Shown here piece after piece: positions 10,601-22,290 of a stretch of 64,000 nt of DNA. A program made the translations under genes and the position numbers. The stretch's first letter is position 1; the number at the start of each line of letters is the position of its first letter. Below the pieces are notes generated by a model. The model did not search any database and had not been told where the DNA came from. It saw nothing but the letters and a program-made list of their open reading frames with translations. The stretch is from Argopecten irradians (taxonomy: Eukaryota > Mollusca > Bivalvia > Pectinida > Pectinidae): positions 31,423,528 through 31,487,527 of the forward strand of contig NC_091142.1 in assembly GCF_041381155.1 (NCBI RefSeq). The letters run 5' to 3'.

Positions 10601-13600
10601 CAGCTAGTGCCTGTGTTCAGAATAAATGATCTGAATATAGAGACAGCTAGTGCCTGTGTTCAGAATAAATGATCTGAATAAAGAGACAGCTAGTGCCTGT
10701 GTTCAAATAAATGATCTGAATATAGAGACAGCTAGTGTCTGTGTTCAGAATAAATGATCTGAATAAAGAGACAGCGAGTGCCTGTGTTCAAAATAAATGA
10801 TCTGAATATAGAGACAGCTAGTGTCTGTGTTCAGAATAAATGATCTGAATATAGAGACAGCTAGTGTCTGTGTTCAGAATAAATGATCTGAATAAAGAGA
10901 CAGCTAGTGTCTGTGTTCAGAATAAATGATCTGAATAAAGAGACAGCTAGTGCCTGTGTTCAGAATAAATGATCTGAATATAGAGACAGCTAGTGTCTGT
11001 GTTCAAATAAATGATCTGAATATAGAGACAGCTAGTGCCTGTGTTCAGAATAAATGATCTGAATATAGAGACAGCTAGTGCCTGTGTTCAAATAAATGAT
11101 CTGAATATAGAGACAGCTAGTGTCTGTGTTCAGAATAAATGATCTGAATATAGAGACAGCTAGTGTCTGTGTTCAGAATAAATGATCTGAATATAGAGAG
11201 ACAGCTAGTGCCTGTGTTCAGAATAAATGATCTGAATATAGAGACAGCTAGTGCCTGTGTTCAAAATAAATGATCTGAATAAAGAGACAGCTAGTGCCTG
11301 TGTTCAGAATAAATGATCTGAATATAGAGACAGCTAGTGCCTGTGTTCAAATAAATGATCTGAATAAAGAGACAGCTAGTGCCTGTGTTCAAAATAAATG
11401 ATCTGAATAAAGAGACAGCGAGTGCCTGTGTTCAAAATAAATGATCTGAATATAGAGACAGCTAGTGCCTGTGTTCAAAATAAATGATCTGAATATAGAG
11501 ACAGCGAGTGCCTGTGTTCAAAATAAATGATCTGAATATAGAGACAGCTTGTGTCTGTGTTCAAATAAATGATCTGAATAAAGAGACAGCGAGTGCCTGT
11601 GTTCAAAATAAATGATCTGAATAAAGAGACAGCGAGTGCCTGTGTTCAAAATAAATGATCTGAATAAAGAGACAGCTTGTGCCTGTGTTCAAAATAAAAT
11701 GATCTGAATATAGAGACAGCTAGTGCCTGTGTTCAAATAAATGATCTGAATAAAGAGACAGCGAGTGCCTGTGTTCAAAATAAATGATCTGAATAAAGAG
11801 ACAGCTTGTGCCTGTGTTCAAAATAAATGATCTGAATATAGAGACAGCTAGTGTCTGTGTTCAAAATAAATGATCTGAATATAGAGACAGCTAGTGCCTG
11901 TGTTCAAATAAATGATCTGAATATAGAGACAGCTAGTGCCTGTGTTCAAATAAATGATCTGAATATAGAGACAGCTAGTGCCTGTGTTCAAAATAAATGA
12001 TCTGAATATAGAGACAGCGAGTGTCTGTGTTCAAATAAATGATCTGAATAAAGACACAGCTAGTGCCTGTGTTCAAATATTTGATCTGAATATAGAGACA
12101 CAGCTAGTGCCTGTGTTCAAAATAAATGATCTGAATATAGAGACAGCGAGTGCCTGTGTTCAAATAAATGATCTGAATATAGAGACAGCTAGTGCCTGTG
12201 TTCAAATAAATGATCTGAATAAGAGACAGCTAGTGCCTGTGTTCAAAATAAATGATCTGAATATAGAGACAGCGAGTGCCTGTGTTCAAAATAAATGATC
12301 TGAATATAGAGACAGAGTGCCTGTGTTCAAATAAATGATCTGAATATAGAGACAGCTAGTGCCTGTGTTCAAATAAATGATCTGAATATAGAGACAGCTA
12401 GTGCCTGTGTTCAAATAAATGATCTGAATATAGAGACAGCTAGTGCCTGTGTTCAGAATAAATGATCTGAATATAGAGACAGCTAGTGCCTGTGTTCAAA
12501 TAAATGATCTGAATATAGAGACAGCTAGTGCCTGTGTTCAGAATAAATGATCTGAATATAGAGACAGCTAGTGTGCCTGTGTTCAGAATAAATGATCTGA
12601 ATATAGAGACAGCTAGTGTCCTGTGTTCAAAATAAATGATCTGAATATAGAGACAGCTAGTGCCTGTGTTCAAAATAAATGATCTGAATATAGAGACAGC
12701 TAGTGCCTGTGTTCAAATAAATGATCTGAATATAGAGACAGCTAGTGCCTGTGTTCAGAATAAATGATCTGAATATAGAGACAGCTAGTGCCTGTGTTCA
12801 AAGTAAATGATCTGAATATAGAGACAGCTAGTGTCTGTGTTCAAAGTAAATGATCTGAATAAAGAGACCGCTAGTGCCTGTGTTTAAAATAAATGATCTG
12901 AATATAGAGACAGCTAGTGCCTGTGTTCAAAATAAATGATCTGAATAAAGAGACAGCTAGTGCCTGTGTTCAAAATAAATGATCTGAATATAGAGACAGC
13001 TAGTGTCTGTGTTCAAAATAAATGATCTGAATAAAGAGACAGCTTGTGCCTGTGTTCAAAATAAATGATCTGAATATAGAGACAGCTAGTGTCTGTGTTC
13101 AAATAAATGATCTGAATATAGAGACAGCTAGTGTCTGTGTTCAAAATAAATGATCTGAATATAGAGACAGCGAGTGCCTGTGTTCAGAATAAATAATCTG
13201 AATAAAGACACAGCTAGTGCCTGTGTTCAGAATAAATGATCTGAATACAGAGACAGCGAGTGCCTGTGTTCAAATAAATGATCTGAATAAAGACACAGCT
13301 AGTGCCTGTGTTCAGAATAAATGATCTGAATATAGAGACAGCTAGTGTCTGTGTTCAAATAAATGATCTGAATAAAGATACAGCTAGTGCCTGTGTTCAA
13401 AATAAATGATCTGAATATAGAGACAGCTAGTGCCTGTGTTCAGAATAAATGATCTGAATATAGAGTCAGCTAGTGCCTGTGTTCAAATAAATGATCTGAA
13501 TATAGAGACAGCTAGTGCCTGTGTTCAAATAAATGATCTGAATATAGAGTCAGCTAGTGCCTGTGTTCAAATAAATGATCTGAATATAGAGTCAGCTAGT

Positions 13601-16600
13601 GCCTGTGTTCAAATAAATGATCTGAATATAGAGACAGCTAGTGCCTGTGTTCAAATAAATGATCTGAATATAGAGACAGCTAGTGCCTGTGTTCAAATAA
13701 ATGATCTGAATATAGAGACAGCTAGTGCCTGTGTTCAAATAAATGATCTGAATATAGAGACAGCTAGTGCCTGTGTTCAAATAAATGATCTGAATATAGA
13801 GACAGCTAGTGCCTGTGTTCAAATAAATGATCTGAATAAAGAGACAGCTAGTGCCTGTGTTCAAAATAAATGATCTGAATAAAGAGACAGCTAGTGCCTG
13901 TGTTCAGAATAAATGATCTGAATATAGAGACAGCTAGTGCCTGTGTTCAAAATAAATGATCTGAATAAAGACACAGCTAGTGCCTGTGTTCAGAATAAAT
14001 GATCTGAATATAGAGACAGCTAGTGCCTGTGTTCAAAATAAATGATCTGAATATAGAGACAGCTAGTGCCTGTGTTCAAAGTAAATGATCTGAATAAAGA
14101 GACAGCTAGTGCCTGTGTTCAAAATAAATGATCTGAATAAAGAGACAGCTAGTGCCTGTGTTCAAATAAATGATCTGAATAAAGAGACAGCTAGTGCCTG
14201 TGTTCAAAATAAATGATCTGAATACAGAGACAGCTAGTGCCTGTGTTCAAATAAATGATCTGAATAAAGAGACAGCTAGTGCCTGTGTTCAGAATAAATG
14301 ATCTGAATATAGAGACAGCTAGTGCCTGTGTTCAAAATAAATGATCTGAATAAAGAGCAGCTAGTGCCTGTGTTCAAAATAAATGATCTGAATATAGAGA
14401 CAGCTAGTGCCTGTGTTCAAAATAAATGATCTGAATAAAGAGACAGCTAGTGCCTGTGTTCAAAATAAATGATCTGAATATAGAGACAGCTAGTGCCTGT
14501 GTTCAAAATAAATGATCTGAATATAGAGACAGCTAGTGCCTGTGTTCAAATAAATGATCTGAATATAGAGACAGCTAGTGCCTGTGTTCAAAATAAATGA
14601 TCTGAATATAGAGACAGCGAGTGCCTGTGTTCAAATAAATGATCTGAATATAGAGACAGCTAGTGCCTGTGTTCAAATAAATGATCTGAATATAGAGACA
14701 GCTAGTGCCTGTGTTCAAATAAATGATCTGAATATAGAGTCAGCTAGTGCCTGTGTTCAAATAAATGATCTGAATATAGAGACAGCTAGTGCCTGTGTTC
14801 AAATAAATGATCTGAATATAGAGACAGCTCGTGCCTGTGTTCAAAATAAATGATCTGAATAAAGAGACAGCTAGTGCCTGTGTTCAAATAAATGATCTGA
14901 ATATAGAGACAGCTAGTGCCTGTGTTCAAATAAATGATCTGAATAAAGAGACAGCTAGTGCCTGTGTTCAAATAAATGATCTGAATAAAGAGACAGCTAG
15001 TGCCTGTGTTCAAATAAATGATCTGAATTAAGAGAACAGCTAGTGCCTGTGTTCAAATAAATGATCTGAATAAAGAGACAGCTAGTGCCTGTGTTCAAAT
15101 AAATGATCTGAATAAGAGACAGCTAGTGCCTGTGTTCAAATAAATGATCTGAATAAAGAGACAGCTAGTGCCTGTGTTCAAATAAATGATCTGAATAAAG
15201 AGACAGCTAGTGCCTGTGTTCAGAATAAATGATCTGAATAAGAGACAGCTAGTTGCCTGTGTTCAAAATAAATGATCTGAATAAAGAGACAGCTAGTGCC
15301 TGTGTTCAAATAAATAATCTGAATATAGAGACAGCGAGTGCCTGTGTTCAAATAAATGATCTGAATAAAGAGACAGCTAGTGCCTGTGTTCAGAATAAAT
15401 GATCTGAATATAGAGACAGCTAGTGCCTGTGTTCAAAATAAATGATCTGAATAAAGAGACAGCTAGTGCCTGTGTTCAAAGTAAATGATCTGAATAAAGA
15501 GACAGCTAGTGCCTGTGTTCAAAGTAAATGATCTGAATAAAGAGACAGCTAGTGCCTGTGTTCAGAATAAACAAGTTAAACTTCCTCAAAGTACTCATAC
15601 AAAAAAGTATTTTCTGATTCCAAAATTTTCATAAAAGCTGTTAAGTTAATCTGAATAAATACATCTGATATTCACTTTCAGCAGTTTCTTCAAGATGGAG
15701 CAAGAATAGAAGCTGCTTACAAAAACCTGTTTCACCGCGCAGATGCCTCACAGGAGATTGACAGTCATGAGATAGTGGTTTGTCATGCTAACGTCATTCG
15801 GTATTTTGTTTGTAGGTAAGTTTTTACTATAGGAGAGTGTGAGATAAAGCTTTGTTACGATAATGTAATATCGTATTTTATGCTATAAAGTTTTAGTTGT
15901 ACTATAATAAAGATAATGTTTTTTGTCGCCTGCAATTTGTCCAAGAAAAGGTTTCCGTGCGATAACTTTAGTATTTATTGCCTAATTTTGATAACTTAAA
16001 TATTTATTATCCGATTTCAACCAAAAGGACTAGATATGGTAAAGGCTCTTTTTGGCCCCTAAATCTGCCAAATTTCAAATTAAGTATTTAGAAATTAAGT
16101 TGCTGCATTTGAAATATTGAATACGCCCCTGATAAAAACTTAAAATGATATTTTTGTTGACAGAAAGTATGTTTTTGGTATATAACTATGGTAACTTTGC
16201 ATAAGTTATGCAAATTTCAAAATTTGGTCAATTTTGGCATATTTTTTGATAGTTTTTCATTTAAAAGCAATAGAGCACAACCTATAACAAACTTTATATT
16301 TTAAGGGAATTACCAGACATGAAGAATACATCATTTTGAGAAATATAAAGTTTGTTCTAGAATGCGCTCTATGTTAACTAGATGAAAAGCTGCATAAGAA
16401 AGGCCAATTTTGATGAAATTTTCACATTTTGCATAATTTATTTATAATAAAAATGGTTTCCATAGCAACTAGAGTTGCTTTATTACCTAATAGCACTATC
16501 AAATATGTCAGGTATGTAGGTAATATTTGAAATGCAAGAATAACATCTGAAAATAACAGACTTTGAAAAATTGTGGATTTGAGGGCCCCAAAAGACCCTT

Positions 16601-17545
16601 ACCATACCTAGTCCTTTGTATATTGCTTTATGTCAATGAGATTAGGATGGGTTTGATACTGGTCAAAATCTGTCAATATGTATTTGCAAGAGTTACTGAA
16701 CTTTAAAATCGTCAAAACCAATAATTTCTTAGTTTCTGCTCAATAACTTTTGTATTTATTTTCCAATTTCAACCAAATTATGTTTATTTCTATATATCAG
16801 TGAGATCTCGGATGCGTTTGATACTGGTCAAAATACATTAATATTTGCAAGAGTTACGGGACTTGATAACTTCACCTTATTATTAACAATATTTTCAACT
16901 GTAATTAACTATTTTTTGTGATGTTGTAAACTGCTGTGCAGGCGACACATCTACTTCTGTGAAATTCTTGTTTATGCCAACTTGATACAGTGTTTTGTGT
17001 GTTGGCACTATCATATAAGACAGTGGCTTGTGAGAGTTATGTTATTCCTTTATTTTGTGTGTAGCTGTGCTAGATAGTGGTTTGTCATGCTATTAAGTAA
17101 TTTGGGTATTTTTGTGGTTGGTAAGATTAGACATATACGTGTATGTGTATCTATTATCAGATCAGATGTGATTGGACATCTCTCATGTTCTATGACATTC
17201 CTACGATAGCAATCACAGGTCTTCACAAAGGCTTTAAAAATTGTTCATGTAGGAGAAGATTAAACTGAGATATTCTTTTAAAGCTACAGTAACCAAGTCA
17301 TTAACTTACAAGTATGTTTCACAATGAATCATCAATTTTGAAATTAATATTTTACAGTATTATATATATGATATATTTTTTTTAATCTTTCAGGGCTTTA
17401 CAGTTTCCTCCAGAGGGTTGGCTTCGAATCAGCTTAAATCACCGCGAGTATAACGTGGATTACAATTCGCCCCTCTGGCAGAGTATCCATACGTCATCTT
17501 GGCGAGTCGGGCTTTATGCCTGCCGATAAAGTGTCAGTGGTGTGA
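7444..17545 (+). CDS. PGAM5: PGAM5 serine/threonine phosphatase, mitochondrial (5 coding exons)
   Basis: Joined exons 7444-7604, 8497-8684, 9481-9695, 15682-15815 and 17394-17545. PGAM5 is a histidine-phosphatase-fold enzyme that dephosphorylates Ser/Thr in mitochondrial quality-control and cell-death signalling (family knowledge). Seen here: a hydrophobic N-terminal segment at about residues 11-25, the WDxNWD multimerisation motif at 48-53, the catalytic RHG triplet at 97-99 (phospho-acceptor His98), [17 protein letters not shown] and [21 protein letters not shown]. All four junctions are GT-AG and keep frame. As read, the frame closes at 17529 after 277 codons. The last about 34 residues lose homology because of an extra base near 17443; moving one base restores the family C-terminus and a stop at 17543-17545. 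The human protein is 289 residues. The identification is firm. Confidence 0.93.
7829..8461. mobile_element. 633-bp inverted-repeat element in PGAM5 intron 1, TTTAA duplication
   Basis: Left end CAGGTCGGGGAGAAGTCCTG, right end its exact reverse complement, with pairing continuing about 90 bp inward at high identity. The element is flanked by TTTAA at 7824-7828 and 8462-8466, a good target-site duplication. The interior has no long convincing reading frame, so it is non-autonomous. It ends only 30 bp before the exon 2 acceptor. Confidence 0.88.
8497..8684 (+). CDS. PGAM5: PGAM5 exon 2
   Basis: Acceptor TTGCTCTTAG|ATG. Encodes residues 54-116 with the linker rich in Lys and Ser and the catalytic RHG. 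Donor ACTAG|GTCAGT. The last 15 bases of the exon together with the first 16 of the intron form the founding unit of the array that follows. Confidence 0.92.
8670..9125. repeat. 31-bp minisatellite spanning the PGAM5 exon 2 donor
   Basis: The first unit, 8670-8700, is half exon (CCTCACAGAACTAG) and half intron (GTCAGTGTCATCAAAT). About 14 further copies follow with GTTAGT in place of GTCAGT. Each copy therefore repeats the exon end and a usable donor. One unit near 8795-8812 is shortened. Confidence 0.93.
9481..9695 (+). CDS. PGAM5: PGAM5 exon 3
   Basis: Acceptor ATTTTGAACTAAG|GG has a poor pyrimidine tract, yet the frame and homology demand it. Encodes residues 117-187, including [10 protein letters not shown] and LREGAPI, both conserved in the family. 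Donor AAAGAG|GTAAGG, phase 0. Confidence 0.92.
9868..10191. mobile_element. MITE family B, copy 2, in PGAM5 intron 3
   Basis: TTAA at both ends (9868-9871 and 10188-10191). Terminal repeats are AGATGCTCCACCGCTGAC and GTCAGTGGTGAAGCATCT. The interior carries TTTATTTGCTTTTGGTG, shared with copies 3 and 4. Confidence 0.85.
10283..15572. repeat. 42-43-bp minisatellite, about 125 copies, PGAM5 intron 3
   Basis: Units contain ATGATCTGAATATAGAGACA followed by GCTAGTGCCTGTGTTCA and a variable AAATAA, AAAATAA or GAATAA joint, so units alternate between 42 and 43 bp. Tatagag/taaagag, gtgcc/gtgtc and ctag/cgag variants are mixed along the array. Runs of pure 42-bp units keep a frame open with the 14-residue period [14 protein letters not shown]. 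The first unit (about 10283-10325) is the most divergent. It makes PGAM5 intron 3 about 6 kb long. Confidence 0.97.
15682..15815 (+). CDS. PGAM5: PGAM5 exon 4
   Basis: Acceptor CACTTTCAG|CAG is a tandem NAGNAG site, so one Gln may be included or skipped. Encodes residues 188-232 with [11 protein letters not shown] and the second catalytic-site His in CHANVIRY. Donor TGTAG|GTAAGT. Confidence 0.93.
15924..16947. mobile_element. About 1-kb element with 11-bp terminal repeats, PGAM5 intron 4
   Basis: TGTCGCCTGCA at 15924-15934 and TGCAGGCGACA at 16937-16947 are exact reverse complements. Between them lie partly repeated blocks (CGATAACTTTAGTATTTATT and AATAACTTTTGTATTTATTT; GGATGGGTTTGATACTGGTC and GGATGCGTTTGATACTGGTC). 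No coding potential is evident. The short termini make the element call tentative. Confidence 0.5.
17394..17545 (+). CDS. PGAM5: PGAM5 exon 5 (with apparent +1 frameshift)
   Basis: Acceptor TCTTTCAG|GG. Reads [17 protein letters not shown] in frame up to 17442. From there the annotated frame gives unrelated residues and stops at 17527-17529. One base on, from 17444, the frame reads ASITW, then [20 protein letters not shown], and closes with TGA at 17543-17545. That is the expected family C-terminus. Either an assembly or sequencing error (CACC for CAC) or a real allele with a changed tail. No intron boundary nearby explains it. Confidence 0.85.
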
Positions 17546-18395
17546 TGTCTTGATCTGACATTGACTGGATAGAAACTTATACTTTAATGTTCTCTGTGCT
17601 ATATTGTATCAAATAGACTATATCTACAAATGAGATTGTACCTGTGATACAGGTTAATTATACTTCAGCTTTGTACATTGATTCATGGCATTTCTTTTGT
17701 TGGGTCATTTGATCCCATGGGTCAGGATGACTTTGTCGCCGTGCTTCATAGTCCACAGTGCATAAATATTTTACATTTGAAACTAGCCTGGAATGATCCT
17801 TTGATGGTCCTGACCTGGTATTGTTGGTTTTTTTGGAGTTGGTACAAAATCCAAGATGGCCACTATCATACCAGGTACATTTCTACCAGTTCTACTGAAA
17901 CGATATACAATTGTAGCTGAAAATTGATACAAATGTGAAGGAAGAAAATCGGAAAACAGTGGTCCAAAGTCAAAGATAGACGTCAAAGGAGCTGTCATAA
18001 AAACATATTATGATTGGTCCAAAATCAGAGATGCATCTCTAAGAAACAGTCATGAAAAACATAGTTTTTTTCCCTATTTGACTAGATTTAAGGTTGTCAG
18101 GTGCAGTTAAGTCCCTAGGGCCTCTTGTTAAGGTCATATCTTTAGCCTATACTGATAACAAAAGAAGAAAAAAATTTTTATTTATATATTTTTTTTTTAA
18201 ATATATTACTAAGAAAAATTAAGTTGGTTAATCAGTTGGTAAATGCTGCAATAACAGAAGTTTGATGTCAGTGTAGATATAGATACACTGAACATAAGGG
18301 AAATAATTGTCCCAGCAGAAAAGTAAAATGAGCCAGGTGTTTCAGACCAACAATATCTGATCTATTAATGGCATCAGTAATCTAGGGCAAATGGG
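17546..18395. other. 3' flank of PGAM5
   Basis: Probable 3' UTR and downstream DNA. It includes repeat remnants (CCAAGATGGCC at about 17852; GGGCCTCTTGTTAAGG at about 18118). No clear AATAAA close to the stop. Confidence 0.4.
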
Positions 18396-21150
18396 AACCT
18401 GGTAACATCAATGACATCAGTACTGGTAACAACAATGACATCAGTACTGGTCTAAACATATACTGTAACATCAATGACATCAGTAGTACATCAATGACAT
18501 AGGTAACATCAATGACATCAGTACTCGTAACATCAATGACATTTAGTACATTGTAAATCATCATCATACTGACATCAATGACATTAGTACTGGTAACATC
18601 AATGACATAGTACTGAACATCAATGACATCAGTACTGGTAACATCAATGACATTAGTACTGGTAACATCAATGACATCAGTACTCGTAACATCAATGACA
18701 TTAGTACTGTAACATCAATGACATAGTACTGTAACATCAATGACATCAGTACTCGTAACATCAATGACATCAGTACTGGTAACATCAATGACATTAGTAC
18801 TGGTAACATCAATGACATGTACTACTGGTAACATCAATGACATCAGTACTGGTAACATCAATGACATTAGTACTGGTAACATCAATGACATCAGTACTGG
18901 TAACATCAATGACATCAGTACTGGTAACATCAATGACATCAGTACTGGTAACATCAATGACATTAGTACTGGTAACATCAATGACATCAGTACTGGTAAC
19001 AATCAATGACATCAGTACTGGTAACATCATGACATATGACAGACATCAGTACTGGTAACATCAATGACATCAGTACTGGTAACATCAATGACATCAGTAC
19101 TGGTAACATCAATGACATCAGTACTGGTAACATCAATGACATCAGTACTGGTAACATCAATGACATCAGTACTGGTAACATCAATGACATCAGTACTGGT
19201 AACATCAATGACATCAGTACTGGTAACATCAATGACATCAGTACTGGTAACATCAATGACATAGTACTGGTAACATCAATGACATCAGTACTGTGTAACA
19301 TCAATGACATCAGTACTGGTAACATCAATGACATCAGTACTGGTAACATCAATGACATCAGTACTGGTAACATCAATGACATCAGTACTGGTAACATCAA
19401 TGACATCAGTACTGGTAACATCAATGACATCAGTACTGGTAACATCAATGACATTAGTACTGATAACATCAATGACATCAGTACTCGTAACATCAATGAC
19501 ATCAGTACTGGTAACATCAATGACATTAGTACTGGTAACATCAATGACATCAGTACTCGTAACATCAATGACATCAGTACTGGTAACATCAATGACATCA
19601 GTACTGGTAACATCATGGACATCAGTACTGGTAACACATCAATGACATCAGTACAGTACGTACATCAATGACATCAGTACTGGTAACATCAATGGACATC
19701 AGTACTGGTAACATCAATGACATAGTACTGGTAACATCAATGACATCAGTACTGGTAACATCAATGACATCAGTACTGGTAACATCATGGACATCAGTAC
19801 TGGTAACATCATGACATCAGTACTGGTACATCAATGACATAGTATGGTAACATCATGTGACATCAGTACTGGTAACATCATGTACATCAGTACTGGTAAC
19901 ATCATGACATCAGTACTGGTAACATCAATGACATTAGTACTGGTAACATCATGACATCAGTACTGGTAACATCAATGACATCAGTACTGGTAACATCAAT
20001 GACATCAGTACTGGTAACATCAATGACATCAGTACTGGTAACATCAATGACATCAGTACTGGTAACATCAATGACATCAGTACTCGTAACATCAATGACA
20101 TCAGTACTCGTAACATCAATGACATCAGTACTGGTAACATCAATGACATCAGTACTGGTAACATCAATGACATTAGTACTGGTAACATCAATGACATCAG
20201 TACTGGTAACATCAATGACATTAGTACTGGTAACATCAATGACATCAGTACTGGTAACATCAATGACATCAGTAGTACTGGTAACATCAATGACATCAGT
20301 ACTGGTAACATCAATGACATCAGTACTGGTAACATCAATGACATCAGTACTGGTAACATCAATGACATCAGTACTGGTAACATCAATGACATCAGTACTG
20401 GTAACATCAATGACATCAGTACTCGTAACATCAATGACATCAGTACTGGTAATATCATGGACATCAGTACTGGTAACATCAAGGACATCAGTACTGGTAA
20501 CATCAATGACATCAGTACTGGTAACATCAATGACATCAGTACTGGTAACATCATGGACATCAGTACTGGTAACATCATGGACATCAGTACTGGTAACATC
20601 AATGACATCAGTACTGGTAACATCAATGACATCAGTACTGGTAACATCAATGACATCAGTACTGGTAACATCAATGACATCAGTACTGGTAACATCAATG
20701 ACATCAGTACTGGTAACATCAATGACATCAGTACTGGTAACATCAATGACATCAGTACTGGTAACATCAATGACATCAGTACTGGTAACATCAATGACAT
20801 CAGTACTGGTAACATCAATGACATCAGTACTGGTAACATCAATGACATCAGTACTGGTAACATCAATGACATCAGTACTGGTAACATCAATGACATCAGT
20901 ACTGGTAACACCAATGACATCAGTACTGGTAACATCAATGACATCAGTATGGACATCAGACATCAACTGGTAACATCAATGACATCAGTACTGGTAACAC
21001 CAATGACATTGGTACTGGTAACATCAATGACATTGGTACTGGTAACATCAAGGACATCAGTACTGGTATCATCAATGACATCAGTACTGGTAACATCAGT
21101 GACATCAGTACTGGTAACATCAGTGACATCAGCACTAGAAACATCAATGA
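18396..21150. repeat. 24-bp minisatellite, about 110 copies
   Basis: Units contain CAATGACATCAGTACTGGTA, including the 8-bp palindrome CAGTACTG. Identity between neighbours is very high from about 18830 to 20950 and drops at both ends, where length variants (22, 23 bp, ACATCATG) accumulate. The unit is a multiple of three and lacks stops in several frames, so frames of up to 354 codons arise on both strands; these are artefacts. Confidence 0.97.
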
Positions 21151-22290
21151 AATCAAAGACAAGAGAAAACTGGTTGACCATGTTAAGGTATTGTATGAAA
21201 GATAATGAAGTGAATTAGCAATGTTGTCCAAAGGTCAAAGGACACCACAACAGGATGACATCAGCCCAAGTGCACCAAATTACCCGAAGGATCGCCAATA
21301 GTCGGAGCAGCCGAGGAGGTTTTATCCAACAACATTCCAGTGAAGTCCTGTGGAGACTGGTTCCGGCCAGTGACATCTGCACTGCTTGAAATAGGGGCAC
21401 AATTACGGCCTTTCAGGGGCTACTAGAGTTTGTGAAAAGTCCTGTACAGAATCGCGTAGAGCGGAACTTTGGTTTTAAGTTCGGTGTATAGGTGGAATAG
21501 AAGTAAGCATTTTGCTGATAAGTGGAAGTGAAAAACTGTGTTAAATATATAATGTTGAAGCCTCGAGAAACTGCTAATTACTTATTCTTTAATACAAGTG
21601 ATATTTTATTTTACAAAATTCTATATATCTCTTAATGGATTTAGTTATACACTGCCCTCCAAAAGTTGTGTTATAAGTGCATTTTTACAAATATACTTAA
21701 AGTACAGAAATTCCTAAATCTGGTTAGTACAGGGCCTAGTTTCTCGTACATTCCTTTTTAAGGAATTCCTTAACTTAAAATTCTCCATAGGAATGAATTA
21801 CAGATTTTAAGAATGGCTCCTTAACTTGAGTTTTTCCTTTCCTGTGGGGAAATTTAAGTTAAGGGAATGTATATGAAACTGGGTTCAGGCATCAGTAAAT
21901 ATTATTTATTTACTTATCTATCTTCTCTTACTCATAAATTGCTTTTAAATCCTTAAAATCTGTTTTTGGAGATAAATTGACAGGAAATTTTAACATACAT
22001 AGGAAGGGACTGTAAAGTTATGTAAAGCATAGCTAGTGGATATTGATTTTACAAAGCAGTCTAGGATATTGATTCATTTATTTTCCAGTTACCCTTAATT
22101 AAATACCTTTTATCGCATAGTAACCAAAAAAAAATTGAAGGATTTCCATAAAAGTCGAAATAACTGGAAATGTCATTGCTAAAAGCCATCCAGGGGTAAA
22201 AGCGATGTTTGATTCCTCGATACTACTATATTGCAACACTAACTGTAAGTGTTTCTCTACTTTTGCCTTCTAACAAACCATGACAACACT
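21151..22290. other. Unannotated intergenic DNA
   Basis: No supported gene. Short imperfect inverted pieces such as TTAAGGAATTCCTTAA around 21760-21775 are visible. Confidence 0.45.

Noticed and set aside
10283..15572. CRISPR-like regular repeats
   Set aside because: Units are contiguous without unique spacers and lie in a eukaryotic intron.
19902..20966. Reading frames of 211-354 codons on both strands in the 24-bp array
   Set aside because: They exist in several frames at once because the unit is 24 bp without stops. There is no start context, splice site or non-repeat sequence.
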